From Siphonodentalium dalli (taxonomy: Eukaryota > Mollusca > Scaphopoda > Gadilida > Siphonodentaliidae): a stretch of 64,000 nt of DNA. Below are positions 44,166 through 55,930 of this stretch, piece after piece. The notes below the pieces were generated by a model. It did not search any database. It saw nothing but the letters and a program-made list of their open reading frames with translations, and was not told the DNA's origin. The stretch's first letter is position 1. Each line of letters opens with the position of its first letter. The translations under genes were made by a program, and so were the position numbers. Location of the stretch: NCBI GenBank assembly GCA_032622095.1, contig CP136061.1, positions 215,230,373 through 215,294,372 of the forward strand, given 5' to 3'.

Positions 44166-44580
44166 TAACGAACACGACAGGAAACCATCAGTTGAGGCCA
44201 GTCTAGATGCTAGGATTTGTGATTTTCTTGTACAATTTTCAAAATTTTCTCACACTGCGCTGAACAACAATGGTCAGCCCGGTATGTCCTGGTCTCTTGT
44301 CCGTAGTCGTGTGCATTTGTCTGGTGTTATACCACTAGATGTTAGGATTTATGCAATTTTTCAGGTTAAAATATCTTAATGTTCTCATACGGGGAATATA
44401 TAGAACCATGGTTTATGAACATATTACAGGATATTAGGCCTCAGCACTAAGGTGCAAGGGGGGGGGGGGGTGCAAATAGAATTATGCAAAATTTGTGTTT
44501 TGTCTGATTCTGATTCAAGGGGGAGGGTGCAGTTGGACACCCCCAACGGAGACCCTCTAGCCACGTCCCTGTTTGGATAT

Positions 44581-44800
44581 TGAGGTATTTTACGGCGCCA
44601 AACCTATTCACGTTTATAGATATCGCCAACGTTCAGCGACACGTAAAAATAGTGGTCGGGAGGCGAGAACAAGCTGACACAATGCGACCACGGACACGCT
44701 TAATTGACTTCAATCAAAATAAATAATCATGCACAGGCAATTCCCATTCTCCCTCTGCCTGCACAGCGTTGAACACTCATTCGGTTATTAAAATATTGGA
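44581..44800. other. Short spacer, nothing recognised
   Basis: AT-rich spacer between element L and the next MITE. It contains no supported feature. Confidence 0.4.
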
Positions 44801-45277
44801 TTAAAGGTACTCAATCCATAAAGAGGGTCCCCATCTCAACAGATTCCAACAACAACAATCCGATCAGAGGGTCCTATATTACTATTTCTTTGGCTTTGGG
44901 GGTAAAACATATTTGATTCGAGTCGAGGAACCCATCAAACAAAGCTCAGAGTTATTAGATATTGATTTTTGAAATTTGTTATTAACTCGAGATGAGTACG
45001 AATAACTGCCGTAATCTGCTCTGGATGTGTACTCCAAATCTATTCAAACAGACAAGGATGGATAACTCTAAAATCAAGTGGTAATTTTAACGCAATTTTG
45101 ACTGAGTTCTGGGCCAGATAGTATTCCCGATAATGAAAAATAATAGATTTCTAAAATCGATATCTAACAAATCTGAGCTTTGATGGGTGACTTCCTCGAC
45201 TCGAATCAAATATTTTTTACCCCCGAAGCCATTGAAATAGTAATTGAGAGGAGTTTTATCGGATTGAGTACCTTTAA
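44801..45277. mobile_element. Family B copy 5 (nearly identical to copy 6)
   Basis: TTAA at 44801-44804 and 45274-45277. The ends AGGTACTCAATCC and GGATTGAGTACCT are inverted. A subfamily insertion near the left end reads AGAGGGTCCCCATCTC and AACAGATTCCAAC. Only a handful of differences separate it from 46687-47163. Confidence 0.85.
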
Positions 45278-45542
45278 TACTCACGGCTACAACTTCTAAA
45301 CAGATTAATAAACGTGTAATCAAAATGATCACGTGACTTCCGTTGCATGGCAATGTCAACATGCATTACAAGGCACAAATACGGGTGGTAAACCTGGATA
45401 ATATAAGAACCATCGTGTCTGAAATTACCATATGTTGTTGTTGTTGTTTCAGGCAGTCCGTTTCCAACTGCATGTTTTCCACACAAAAATGCGACTGTGT
45501 GAGACGGCTACGTCCTGCCACCAAGTCACTGAAACCATGTAG

Positions 45543-45843
45543 TACAGTAATCCCCTAAATAATCGACTCCTTAACCACACATAATTATGGGTAATTTTTC
45601 AGGATTTAGTCCGAAACATGGCTTGTTGCCATTCACCGGAAAGCTCTCACTGAGAGCTTTCCGAATCCCGATGAATGGCAACAAGCCATATTTCCGACCA
45701 AATCCTGAAAAATTACCCATAATTCTGCTATGGTTAGAGAGCTTTCCGGTGAATGGCAACAAGCCATATTTCCGACTAAATCCTGAAAAATTACCCATAA
45801 TTCTTCTGTGGTTAAGGAGTCGATTATGTTAGGCATTACTGTA
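45543..45843. mobile_element. Tc1/mariner-like MITE, family M copy 1
   Basis: TA at both outer edges, with ends CAGTAATCCCCTAAATAATC and CGATTATGTTAGGCATTACTG inverted apart from small changes. TA duplication with CAGT-type ends is the Tc1/mariner pattern (established knowledge). The interior contains GGCTTGTTGCCATTC-type segments three times in alternating orientation. Copy 2, shorter and left-truncated, is at 61836-61971. Confidence 0.8.
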
Positions 45844-46686
45844 TATATACGTGGGCATATGACATATTCTTCATTATTTAGAAGGTTATTGATAGAAGTT
45901 ATTTACATGTATGTCTGTGTGTGTACAAATATCTTTCAATCCAAAATATAAACAATGTCGGGTTGGAAATCACTTGTATAATGTGTAAATATTGTATACA
46001 TTATTTTGTATATATATGTTGCAATATTAATACTCATGTGCGCTATATATGATCCAATGAGAATAAAGTGATGACGATCGATGCTAACTGAGATATTGTT
46101 GTGGGGACATAAGACATGGTCTTCTTTACAGTGGGTATATCCCGGGTGGGGAGCGGGAAAAAGCAATGTGAATTCCGTTACTTATTCCATATTCCTTATT
46201 CGCTAAATATTGGAAATTGTGGCAAATGACCCAAAATTCGTAAGTGGCCAGATGGGTGGAACATTTTGGGCCGAAAATGTTTTGGGTCGAGTTTGAAAAA
46301 GTGGTCCGAAAAAGACTCGGCCCTGTGCTCGGTCCGAATTGTTTTTGGAAAGTGTGGCAAATGACCAAGCTCTGCCAGCGAATCAGTCAATGCTATGTAT
46401 GGAATACCATTAGGGTCACTTCCTAATGAAACATGCACCATTAGTAACGCGCCGAAAGCGACAAAAAGTGCGATATTAGCAGGGGGGTCTGGAAAAAAAT
46501 TGCACATATAGGGCCCAAAAAGTTTTTTTCCGACCTTGAGGGACCCACCACCCCATTTTTGCAAAAACGAAAAATATACTGTATTTCCATGTGTTTCCTG
46601 GTGTTTTCAGTATCTAACAACAATATTAATTAAGCATTGTGTAGGTACACTATATGTCACAAATTGCCCTAGACCCCATTATAGCC
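45844..46686. other. Stretch without a gene; GGCCGAAAATG-type unknown repeat
   Basis: 46130-46440 has internal echoes (AAATTGTGGCAAATGACC near 46211 and AAAGTGTGGCAAATGACC near 46347). 46480-46560 (AGGGGGGTCTGGAAAAAAAT, CCGACCTTGAGGGACCC) resembles the tip style of the element at 25866-27452. Short frames here are on both strands and have no domain. Confidence 0.4.
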
Positions 46687-47163
46687 TTAAAGGTACTCAA
46701 TCCGTAAAGAGGGTCCCCATCTCAACAGATTCCAACGACAACAATCCGATCAGAGAGTCCTATATTACTATTTCTTTGGCTTTGGGGGTAAAAAATATTT
46801 GATTCGAGTCGAGGAACCCATCAAACAAAGCTCAGAGTTATTAGATATTGATTTTTGAAATTTGTTATTAACTCGAGATGAGTACGAATAACTGCCGTAA
46901 TCTGCTCTGGATGTGTACTCCAAATCTATTCAAACAGACAAGGATGGATAACTCTAAAATCAAGTGGTAATTTTAACGCAATTTTGACTGAGTTCTGGGC
47001 CAGATAGTATTCCCGATAATGAAAAATAATAGATTTCTAAAATCGATATCTAACAAATCTGAGCTTTGATGGGTGACTTCCTCGACTCGAATCAAATATT
47101 TTTGACCCCCGAAGCCATTGAAATAGTAATTGAGAGGAGTTTTATCGGATTGAGTACCTTTAA
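46687..47163. mobile_element. Family B copy 6
   Basis: TTAA at 46687-46690 and 47160-47163. It is the same length as copy 5 with only scattered substitutions (for example AACGACAAC for AACAACAAC). This marks the youngest pair in the window. Confidence 0.85.
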
Positions 47164-48300
47164 TATATCGAGTGTGTTGTGTCTGACAGAGAACACTGGC
47201 CAGTGTAAATAGTGGTAAACAGGTCAGGGGTTCCACAATTATATGTGCATGATCAAAGAACTCTTTAGTCTTATCCAACGGGATGGGATGGGGAGGGGAA
47301 TTGTTTTTTGGTTATGTATAGATATATGGTTATTATACTGCCAGATATTAGTCGGCGGGTATATAGTTGACGTCTCGAGCCGTCTGTCCGTACAAACATT
47401 TTGAATTTTAACTCAAGAGTCAGTTGTCATATTTGATGCCCTATGGCATGGTGACGGACCAGAAATGGGGGGCGAATATGCATAATATCGCGGGTTATGG
47501 GCCCTGTTCGACTTTATGAAATTCAGTCCATACAAAGTTTTTGCAATATAAGTTAAGAGTCGGTTGTCAATTTTTTATGTGGTTTGGTATGGTGATAGAC
47601 CAGAATGAAGAATTGAATGTCATTTCTCAATGCATCTGAATGCATCACATTATTTCAGTTCATCTATTTGTAAGTGATAACAGTATACAATTAGTATTTT
47701 AGTTTCGTCTTGTTGAGCAATAAAGCTCCCAGATGTATTAAGTTCGGAAATTCAATGAGAATAGCGTCACCTTCATTTGGGATTGTCTGAGCAGTAAACA
47801 GTAATGTCATTCATCATAACCAATTCAGTTTTATTTGGATAATTGTTGCAAATTAACATTACTTGCAATCATTCAAGATGAGAAATAACCAGAAGGAATG
47901 AATTTGACTACATGCCAAAACAAGACAGTATTTCAGACATTAGAAATTTATGAGATACCCTTTTCAATTTCATGTTATGCAACAATCAGGTTAATTATAT
48001 CTACTAGTAGTCATCATTGAGTATTCACCATGTAGTATCCAATTTGTAATTGAGTTTTTTTGTTTTATTACTTTTATTCAGATAATACAACTGGGTAATA
48101 TATTAATTTTGTTACTAAATATTTCTTCCGTTGATCATAAGTTTCCTGAACGTTAATACGGTGGTCCACTGTGAAGTGGTCCGGGATACTGTGAAATCCA
48201 GAATGTTGCTAAATCTGAGGCTAAAGAGTCACTTTAGCTGCCTATATAGCCCTATACCAACAAGCATGGTACTAACATGCTTACAAACAACATTACAAAT
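47164..48300. repeat. GTCC-type dispersed repeat and unassigned AT-rich sequence
   Basis: 47340-47600 carries GGCGGGTATATAGTTGACG, CCGTCTGTCCGTACAAAC, and twice AAGAGTCRGTTGTCA followed by GGTATGGTGATAGACCAGA-like text, so it is a relative of 13340-13935. The rest is AT-rich with nothing recognised. Confidence 0.45.
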
Positions 48301-49344
48301 TGTAAATTGTTTGAAAAAAACCCATTTTGGAAAAAATTTACAAGCACCATTTTTTCCGCCGATGGACCACCCACCCACCACGGCCCTATATACGGATTTT
48401 TTTTGCAGACCCCCCCCCCCCCCCTGATATTAGCGCATGTTTCGGCGCGCCGAAATGTGCGCCGTAATGGCGCATGTTTTGGCGCTTGTGTCATAAAAAT
48501 TGGGTATCGCCAGGGGCTTGCTTCACTCATATATGATGTACCGGTACTTATTTACTTGAAATTGGCCCAAAAACACCTATTTTCATGTCGTCAGCATCCA
48601 TATGTCCCATGAATGTGTGTCGTTCGTGGGGGTCAAAATAGTACAAAAAATGCAAGTTTTCGTTGCTAAATCACAATTTTTTTTACAATACCACAGCAGC
48701 CGCGGGCTCTCCGAGTGGATTCTTCTTGTGCCGCCACCAGTTCATCTAAACTTACCAAACTATAGTCATATATATGCCCATCTTCTGTTGGCATAACCAC
48801 AGCAACCACGGTGCTATCCTTGTGGATTATTCTTGTGCAGTCACTAGTCCATCTATAAATTACAAAACTCTGCAACATATCCTCGTGCAAATACGCACAA
48901 AATGAACATATAATGTGAAAATAGACTCGTATTGGATTATTTTATTGTGAAATAAGCAGATAATGGACTCATCCGTTATTCCATTTTATGGCGCGGGCGA
49001 CAGTGAAAGCACATTTTAATCAACGTACACCTGGTAAGCCGTCAGTTAGTTCATAAGGAACCTGTAATGAAGCCATTAGTCGATAATGTGACTAAAACGG
49101 TCTCATTTTCAGTTTATTATTGACCCAAAACGAGGCGATTCTAAGCAGATTATCTAACTAAGACCAATTATATTATAAGCTGATAATGTGCGGAATTTCG
49201 GGAGTACAGGCTACACTTGTTCCATCTAAAAATCCAATCCGCGTGCCAATAGGTTCAAATTTGGCCTAACTATTCATATATAGGTTGATATTGGACTTAT
49301 TTTTTTTATGAAATAAGCCTATATTAAGCTTATATACCCGTTGA
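48301..49344. other. C-run repeat and dispersed repeat O
   Basis: A run of 17 C lies at about 48408-48424. 48690-48870 has two diverged copies of a phrase (CCACAGCAGCCGCGGGCTCT / CCACAGCAACCACGGTGCTA, each followed by a TTCTTGTG and a CTAGTCCATCTA-like part) that recurs at 56120-56180. No gene. Confidence 0.45.
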
Positions 49345-49490
49345 ATGGGGCGCACACCGTATTACCGATCCGGATTACCACCGGTCACGATGCGGATCAC
49401 TATCGGCTGTTTTGACAAAAGCGTGCCACGTGGCATCATTGTAGTTGGATCATTTTCGCCCTACATTCTGTGGAAGGTGTGAATTTTTTC
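49345..49490 (+). repeat. Dispersed repeat, inverted partner of 55926-56060
   Basis: Shared parts are CCGATCCGGATTACCACCGG, TCACGATGCGGATCACTA, AAAAGCGTGCCACGTGGCAT and ATTTTCGCCCTACATTCTG, in the opposite order and strand at 55926-56060. At that second site it directly abuts the LINE 3 relic. Confidence 0.7.
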
Positions 49491-50567
49491 TCCCTTCGTG
49501 TATAGGAGTAACTGGGCTAGCGGAGGACGCCGATAAATCTGATAAGTATACAATATATGTTCACTTATTCTTATATTTGTAACGCATGTTTACCATTGTG
49601 TTTCATTATTTCGAGATGTAGCTGATATGGATGGTTCATGTTTTATTTCTTTATGCGGTATTCTCGTGGTACGAAAAGATAGACCATTTACTAAGTCATT
49701 CGCCTAATGTACACGTTTGTATGTTCGATTTGTGGCCATCTGGGACGTTTTGAACATAGATACCCATGAAATGAACGGGTACGGATCTGTACCGGCATCC
49801 GACACAAAATAGTGAACGGTGCCGATCCGCAACCTGTTTTTTGGAACCCATGAGTATGGAAATCGATACTACGCGTTTAATTTACATTCAACTTGACAAA
49901 CCATATTGCCATTTTGTACAGTTATGGACATTCTTGTATACGCAACAGAAATAAGAGAAAATTCCATGCATTTGCATCATGTATTGTGCCAATGACGATA
50001 AATAATGGGCCACGTGCAACTAGATCCTAGTAACATATGCTACCTCTAAGGTTATCGTAGGCGATTATTTTATATTTTCTTGGCGTGGCCATTTTCTAAT
50101 GTATGTAAGAAAGACGGCGGCAACAAACTTTGTGTGGGTTACATTCAGATATATAATATAATTAACGTTTTAGTCGACCTACCGTTACACAAATTGCCAC
50201 TTTCAGCCGGTAGTGATCCCGGCAACCGTCCTAAATGACGTCATTGTGATTTTGGGACGTTTTATCGTCGATAATTCACATCAATTGATATAAAATTCGT
50301 AAACGGATATGTGTTTTCGATATAAAACATCTATAAACCATTAGTACAAGGCCAGCTTAGAATAAATATAAAAAACCCAACGAACTATTTCACTCTAAGC
50401 TGCACTCCGGTTTTTGCACGTCATGAATGCTAATTAGTTTGCTTGACCTAATAAATGTAACGGCGTCATCGAAGTAACGAATGTAAAACTGAGGAAAATG
50501 ACAGATTTACTTCACAAAAGGCAAGTTTTGTGCGATGGATAAATAAAATATGTAGCTAATGTTTTCG
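49491..50567. other. Intergenic stretch, nothing recognised
   Basis: AT-rich with no frame above 60 codons and no clear repeat structure. Confidence 0.4.
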
Positions 50568-51535
50568 TTAAGGGGGAGACGCACGTTTTGCATAAATCAC
50601 AGTAAATCCAGCCAGAAATGGCAAGTGATTTTCAACAAAGAATTTCTCTGGATCTATCTGGTGAAAAATCTTCAATTTTACATATGATAATTTTCATTAT
50701 ATATAGAATCAGAGCAATTATAAAGAGACAATAACAATAATGGATTTTAATACATTTGAGAGGTTGAAAATATTTGTTTCGTTTCTGTCCTTTAGGTACC
50801 GAGAACTGCCAGGAAAATTTATAATTTCAAACAACATGTCAACCATCAAATACCTTATTGTCTTGACTGCATGAGAGGAGGCTTCATTTGTATCATAATG
50901 TTGAGTTAGCTTTTTAATTGCATATTATAGCATCATACCCCATGTATTATAATGAAGAATAAAGCAGTCACAAATATGCCAGCCCAATGAAAACAAATGT
51001 TCAAATGTGGTGCTGTCCACTCAAGCAGGGAGCAATCAACAGAAATTAGGCCACAGTGTTAAGAGATATGGTGGTCAGATTTAACTTGGTTATGAACCCA
51101 TGACCCAGAACTCAACTGAGCCCAATTTTTCAATGACCAACAAGCATGGCATGAAAATTCTCAATAATAAAAAATTATTTATGGTAGTTGTCTTTCTGAA
51201 TGATAATAATCATTTAATTTCATAAATCAAGAAAAATTAAGTCTCCTCTCATGATCTTTTCAGATATATGATATCATGTATATATGAAATGCACTTTCGA
51301 AATAAATCTGTTTTACAGTAGTTCTCGGTACCTGAACACAGTTAAATTTTAAAGATTTTTCATGCCATAAAAGTAAAGTAAATGAGATTATAATAACCAA
51401 ATGTCCAATGGTTCTTATGTATGGTACCACAATAATCTCTTGTACAAAATTTCACAAAGATATTCCTGATAGATTTAGAGAAAATACATTTTGAAATACC
51501 AGGAAATTTTGGCAAAACGTGCGTCTGACCCTTAA
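50568..51535. mobile_element. TTAA-flanked element, family N
   Basis: TTAA at 50568-50571 and 51532-51535. The ends GGGGGAGACGCACGTTTTGC and GCAAAACGTGCGTCTGACCC are inverted. A second inverted pair, GGTACCGAGAACT, lies inside near 50797 and 51320. The interior of about 970 bp is AT-rich and non-coding. It is larger than the other TTAA elements here. Confidence 0.75.
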
Positions 51536-51577
51536 ACTGTTTATGACCGCTCGGGGGGGGGGGGGGACATAAGCAGT

Positions 51578-51772
51578 TTAACCCTTTCAGGGTCAGGTCC
51601 GATTTTTGTATCAACCCTTAAACCCTGTGCCAATGCATTCTCTTATATATGCGAGTCGACAATTGGCCTAACAATTTTTCATCATTTGTTATTATGTTTT
51701 ACAATTTTTTACAATTTTAATCATTTTTTCTTATATTCTTTAACAGACTTATTTTGTAGGTTTAGTGCCAGG
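51578..51772. mobile_element. piggyBac-like MITE, family A2, right-truncated
   Basis: TTAA at 51578-51581, then CCCTTTCAGGGTCAGG. Half of the palindromic module is left (51631-51666), its loop and right stem being deleted. The rest follows 17811-17900 (CTTATATTCTTTAACAGACT, ATTTTGTAGGTTTAG) and stops before the right terminus. Confidence 0.75.
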
Positions 51773-52275
51773 GAATCTTACTTTTTTCATGGGCATCAAA
51801 CGTATTACTATGAATACTTGGTGATAGTTTTGAGTTATAACATGCTCCTACGGTTTTATCCAGTTTTTTTTAATTCGCTATAGCATGCTTAAGCATACCC
51901 AAAACAAATTCAACCAAAAACTCAAATTATGTTATAGTCATTGGGAAGTTTCAGGTGACACCTGACACAATAGCAGTTGGAAATGTCAGATGCAAAATAA
52001 CTTGCATTTGTTCTGATTAAACCAAATATCGTATATGTTCCTAATTTGGTCAAATTGTTTGGACTTACATAGCCATAAATTGCAAATTTACAAACCATAT
52101 GGGTGGCAGGTTGTAAATTTCCAACAGCTTGAAAACTTTATAGGTACCATCTTAAAAAATTAAGAGGGTGCAACATTGAATTTTCCGGATTGTTTTGGCC
52201 TGGTTCAATGAGGTGTAGTTGGAACTTCTATGTATGCCCCCCCCCATGGAGACCCACTAGGCACGTCCCTTGTAA
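51773..52275. repeat. Fragment of dispersed element L
   Basis: 51950-52275 has GGTTGTAAATTTCCAACAGC, GAGGTGTAGTTGGAACTTC, a C-run (52237-52246) and GGAGACCCACTAGGCACGTC, matching the end of L seen at 44450-44570 and 60690-60760. Confidence 0.6.
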
Positions 52276-53069
52276 TTTGAACCCCCAAATAATGTGCACG
52301 TAATTTAGAAAAGATATTGGTCGACAAATAGAAGTAATACCAATATATAGGCTTTTTATTCCGAAATAAAAAACTTTCCAAAGTCATAGCACTATTGTGT
52401 TTATCGACTATATAATGTATAGACTATATCTACATGTACATACATAGTATTACTAAAGACCACCTGGTCCGCCTACATATTACAGACTTCAATTGTAAAT
52501 ATATTAGGCTAAAAGGCAGCCTCGATATCGGTAACAAAGAGATCCGCTCGGTTCGTAGATGCAGACAATATACAGCTAATAGCGCTAACAATAACTGCAA
52601 CTGAACTGTCTCAGAACGGTTTAATTTATCTTTGTGTTGTCACGGACTTAACGTCACCCCACTAATTTTGGACGCAAATAACGTAATGTCTGTTTCGATT
52701 CAGTGGGTGTTATTGTTATTATAACTCCACCCATACATATATATTCGAGAAATACCCCGACTAGGATTCCTCTTATACTTGAGTCGAGGAATATTCACCA
52801 ACTCCAAGGTAGCGAAGTTGAGTCCTGGGAGTGCAAGGGTCGGCCAATATATCCTGGACTAATGCACGTTATTCCAGAAAAGTGAAGTTTCTCAAAGACA
52901 CTTGTTTTGTGAATTTCGTGAGGATTAACTTCAAGTTCAATCCAATTAGAATTTTTTTGCTTCAGAGACATTTCACCTATTTCTGACAAATGAACTATCT
53001 CCCAATGATTTGAACAGTACATACACTATGATTGCCGCTCAGTGGCAATACGTCTTTTGAATTTGCAGC
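52276..53069. other. Intergenic stretch, nothing recognised
   Basis: Short frames on both strands at 52703-53022 overlap each other and show no domain. Confidence 0.35.
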
Positions 53070-53134
53070 GACGAAGACCTACGATGTGTTTGAGGGTGCA
53101 ACAAATGGTCAAGGCCTCGTCGCCATTATTAAAG
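53070..53134 (+). CDS. Candidate internal exon of an unknown gene
   Basis: A good acceptor (TTTGAATTTGCAG) precedes an open 65-bp segment reading TKTYDVFEGATNGQGLVAII then K, with a donor-like GGTACG at its end. The donor coincides with the start of a family E element (TTAAAGGTACGG), which may be chance or may mean the element supplies the splice site. No flanking exons were found, so support is weak. Confidence 0.25.
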
Positions 53135-53631
53135 GTACGGTTGGCCTTGGCGGTGGGTATCCTGTGAAAATATTTCCACCCGTCAAAAACCGCCACAAAC
53201 AGAAAGAACATCAAAATGTAGACAGACTTTGTCCGTATACAAATAAGAAATATCGCATATAACAGTATGTTATTGTCAAATGTTTGACCATTGTTATGTA
53301 AACAAAAGAATAAAAAGTTACTTTTCTGGTGTTTGTTTATATTATGATGGTAAACATAAAGAGCGTTCTTTGTTAGTGAATTCCTGATATGGAACTAATA
53401 AAGAGCGTTTATGCCATTTGTGTGTGATTAGCCAGTAGTATTGTGCTGTCTTCTGTAACACAATCAGGCTCTTGCTTAGGTAAAATATAGTAGGTCTTTA
53501 TGACAACATGCTGTTGACGTGATGGTCATGGTATATATGAACGAAACTGTATGCGTGTTAATGTTTTTCTGTTTACGGTGATTAGAACAAATATGAATAT
53601 TATCGACAACTAAGGCCTCACGTGCCTTTAA
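53129..53631. mobile_element. TTAA-flanked MITE, family E copy 3
   Basis: TTAA at 53129-53132 and 53628-53631, with ends AGGTACGGTTGGCCTTGG and AGGCCTCACGTGCCT. The interior matches copy 1 (GGCGGTGGGTATCCTGT, AAAACCGCCACAAACAGAAA, AAAGAGCGTT). Its right TTAA is also the left TTAA of the next element. Confidence 0.75.
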
Positions 53632-53870
53632 AGGGGTGTTGTACACTAAATCCGACCATTATGTGACAATCTCCTTTTATTGTCAACAGAATATATGCAA
53701 CAAAAGGATGAATTTGAGCCATGGATTAGTGCAAAATACACTCATGTGCTCTGTGAACGATGCAAACAACATAGTAATTATAATGAACACGAGTTTATGA
53801 CTAGAGTCATAAATTCATTATAATTACCATGTTTATTGGTTGGTGCTGGTATTTGATCAAGGAATGTGTT
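53628..53870. mobile_element. Family G copy 2 (partial), sharing a TTAA with family E
   Basis: It starts TTAAAGGGGTGTTGTAC and contains ATGACTAGAGTCATAAATTC, related to 10213-10811. The right end was not found. Confidence 0.5.
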
Positions 53871-55431
53871 CATGCTTGTACTCATTGTTCCAGTAGCAGC
53901 AATACTTGTAGGGATTATGGATATTTTCAATCCCACTGACCTCTATTTGGAGATTTATGTACATGTATTTACGTTTTTTTTCCTGTTTATTTCAGTCGGA
54001 TGTTATAATCACTTGGCACTGCAACATCAATAAGCAGACACAGGTTTTTGATGCGATATTTAAAGATACATAATCCGAAGTAACTCTCCTAAATTACTAA
54101 TTATTTAGCTTCGGGTGTAAACAATATTGATTCTAGTCGATGAACCCACCCATCAAACCTTAGCGTAATCAGAATGTGTTTGAGAATAACGTAATTTTGG
54201 ACGCAAGATAACACGGACCCGCAATGCACAGAATGATTATACCGGATCATTGTTTTGAAGACAAACAATTAATAATACATATTAAATATCAGCAGAGTCA
54301 GATTCAGTCATACTGTATGGAGTCATTGCCGTATATAATTAGGTCGCCGATAAATATATATTATTGAACTTTGACGGCATGAACTTAAATTGATCACGAA
54401 CATTTTTAACTTAGACCATTTTCATGGGCACATGAAACAACGGTGATTCACGGTACAACTGATGAAACGGTATGGGACCGTCGTATTACGACTATCCGAC
54501 ACCGTCAAACCGACAGTATTTTCTAAGAGTGTACGTCAGCCTTGTTGTTGTGCATTCCATTGCGTGCTAATCATTTTCGTTATGTCCTGTCCAAATTGCT
54601 CAATTCTGATAGTTTCCAGCCGATAATACCGAAACTAACTGTTAAAACTAGTAAATCAACAGTATTGATTGGAACTATTGTGTTTTCCGCATTCAGATAT
54701 TCATATAATTATAACAGAATAACAAAGGGGACAATGAATCCCCTTGAAATATTTCATATGTGATTCTCACATCAGCTGTTGTTATCACCCCATCCATCAT
54801 GATGTAATAAGTGACTTCACTTAGTCGCGGTGAATCCGCCATTTGGTCTCCGGAGGTCAAAGTTAACAAGTAGCATCTATTTTTAGCATACGGCTCCAGT
54901 CTGGGAATTCCCAAAATAAAATAGCAACAGGTCGTTACCGAATCGCAGGTGTGAGAACTTCATAAAACTAATTAAACACTCACCCTGGATACATACAATA
55001 CGTAGGTTTCGCACAGTAGATGGATTGGATGTATCATGTATGTTTTTGAGTTATTTTTTTAACGCAAGAACTCGCTATTTATCAGTAACTTTACTTGTGG
55101 GAAGTTCGTTGACAAAAAAAGGGCGTCTGAATGTCTGCATCGTCACCAGATCCTAACTCTATAGATGACATGGCCACAAAACAATTCTTAAACACGTAGT
55201 TGCACTCAGAATAAATGAAATTAAGCCATAAAATGTTGATAAAAAATTCTCCCACTCAGCTGTCGAATGTAAACAAATGGATGCTACTTCTCAACTTTGA
55301 CCTTTTACCGGCTTTTACCGGTGGGTTGGATAAAAAGCTAGGAATCGGACCATATAGAACCATCGGCCATCTTGAAAATCGCGACCCAGCAAAAAGGCTT
55401 ATTGCATTTGTACTTTCCAATTACCCATTAT
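53871..55431. other. Stretch with a family B fragment, otherwise unassigned
   Basis: 54056-54175 is a left end of family B (AGATACATAATCCGAAGTAA, TTAGCTTCGGGTGTAAACAA, CTAGTCGATGAACCCACCCA). 54840-54895 and 55255-55300 share an inverted phrase about AAGTAGCATC and CAAAGTT. No gene is supported. Confidence 0.4.
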
Positions 55432-55930
55432 CAGGTTGTTAGTAAGTTGTTAACTCCAGTTGTCAGATGCTCTGATGACTCCTCTTCTGTGTGTGTTGTC
55501 GTGAATTGCTTGAGCCAGAAGTTTTGTATCGCATCAATGCCAGCGCTTTTCCAGTTCTGTGTTTTACTTGTTGCGTTTTTAACTTCAACCTCTGTTACGG
55601 GCATCCATTGCTGTTCTCTAACCTGACTATTCTGTTCAATCTGTATTTCCATCTACTAGGTTGCTTGTTTACTGTGTGTTTATTTCCTCTCCCATATAAC
55701 ACACCAGAATGATTCTATTTCAGTTTTGCTTGTTCCGTTCGTATTTATATAGCATTTGTTTGCCTTCACTTCAAATGTTTTGTTCTCTTCAAACTGTTTA
55801 GTTCGTTTATCATATCGTTTCGCTCGCTGCAGTTTGGCATGTAACTTTTGTCTCTCGTGCAGCTAAGCTGTTGCTGTTGATGGCGTACTTTCTTAGAATA
55901 AGTTTCTTCTTCTGTTCTCTCACATTCACA
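55432..55930 (-). pseudogene. LINE 3 relic: N-terminal flank of a reverse transcriptase
   Basis: On the minus strand one frame reads QKLHAKLQRAKRYDKRTKQF and EENKTFEVKANKCYINTNG, then FWCVIWERK before a stop. A second frame reads WMPVTEVEVKNATSKTQNWK, SAGIDAIQNFWLKQF and HLTTGVNNLL. Such text (an FW-x-IW block, then NWKxxGxDxIQxFWxK, then LTTG) is typical of the region before the RT fingers in R2/NeSL-like LINEs (family knowledge). The RT core itself is absent. It differs from LINE 1 and LINE 2. Confidence 0.6.

Larger units (their letters stand above)
37947..44170 (-). mobile_element. LINE 2: 5'-truncated non-LTR retrotransposon holding a foldback element
   Basis: On the minus strand the element begins in the reverse transcriptase fingers at about 44170, runs to the CCHC region near 42770, meets the foldback insertion at 42528, and resumes at 38164 for the last residues and stop at 38107. 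A 3' UTR ends in AATAAAG and an ATAT tail at 37947-37965. The RT text (GFIDSQKAFDRVW, RQGAVCSPFFYLLYVDEL, ALYGCELL) matches a LINE group common in bivalves and gastropods (family knowledge, clade not fixed). The insertion shows it is an old, interrupted copy. Confidence 0.85.
37240..44580. mobile_element. Dispersed element L, split by LINE 2
   Basis: 37240-37946 and 44171-44580 together form one copy of a G-run-rich repeat. The same element is seen inverted at 60690-61540 and as fragments at 51950-52275. Marks are repeated GTTGGAAATTTCCAAC-type palindromes (near 37312, 37342, 37486, 37534, 37665, 37700, 37919), GAGGCCAGTCTAGATGCTAG and an end with GCTAGAGGGTCTCC and GGGACGTGG. LINE 2 lies between the two parts. 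Several frames in it have no domain. Confidence 0.6.
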
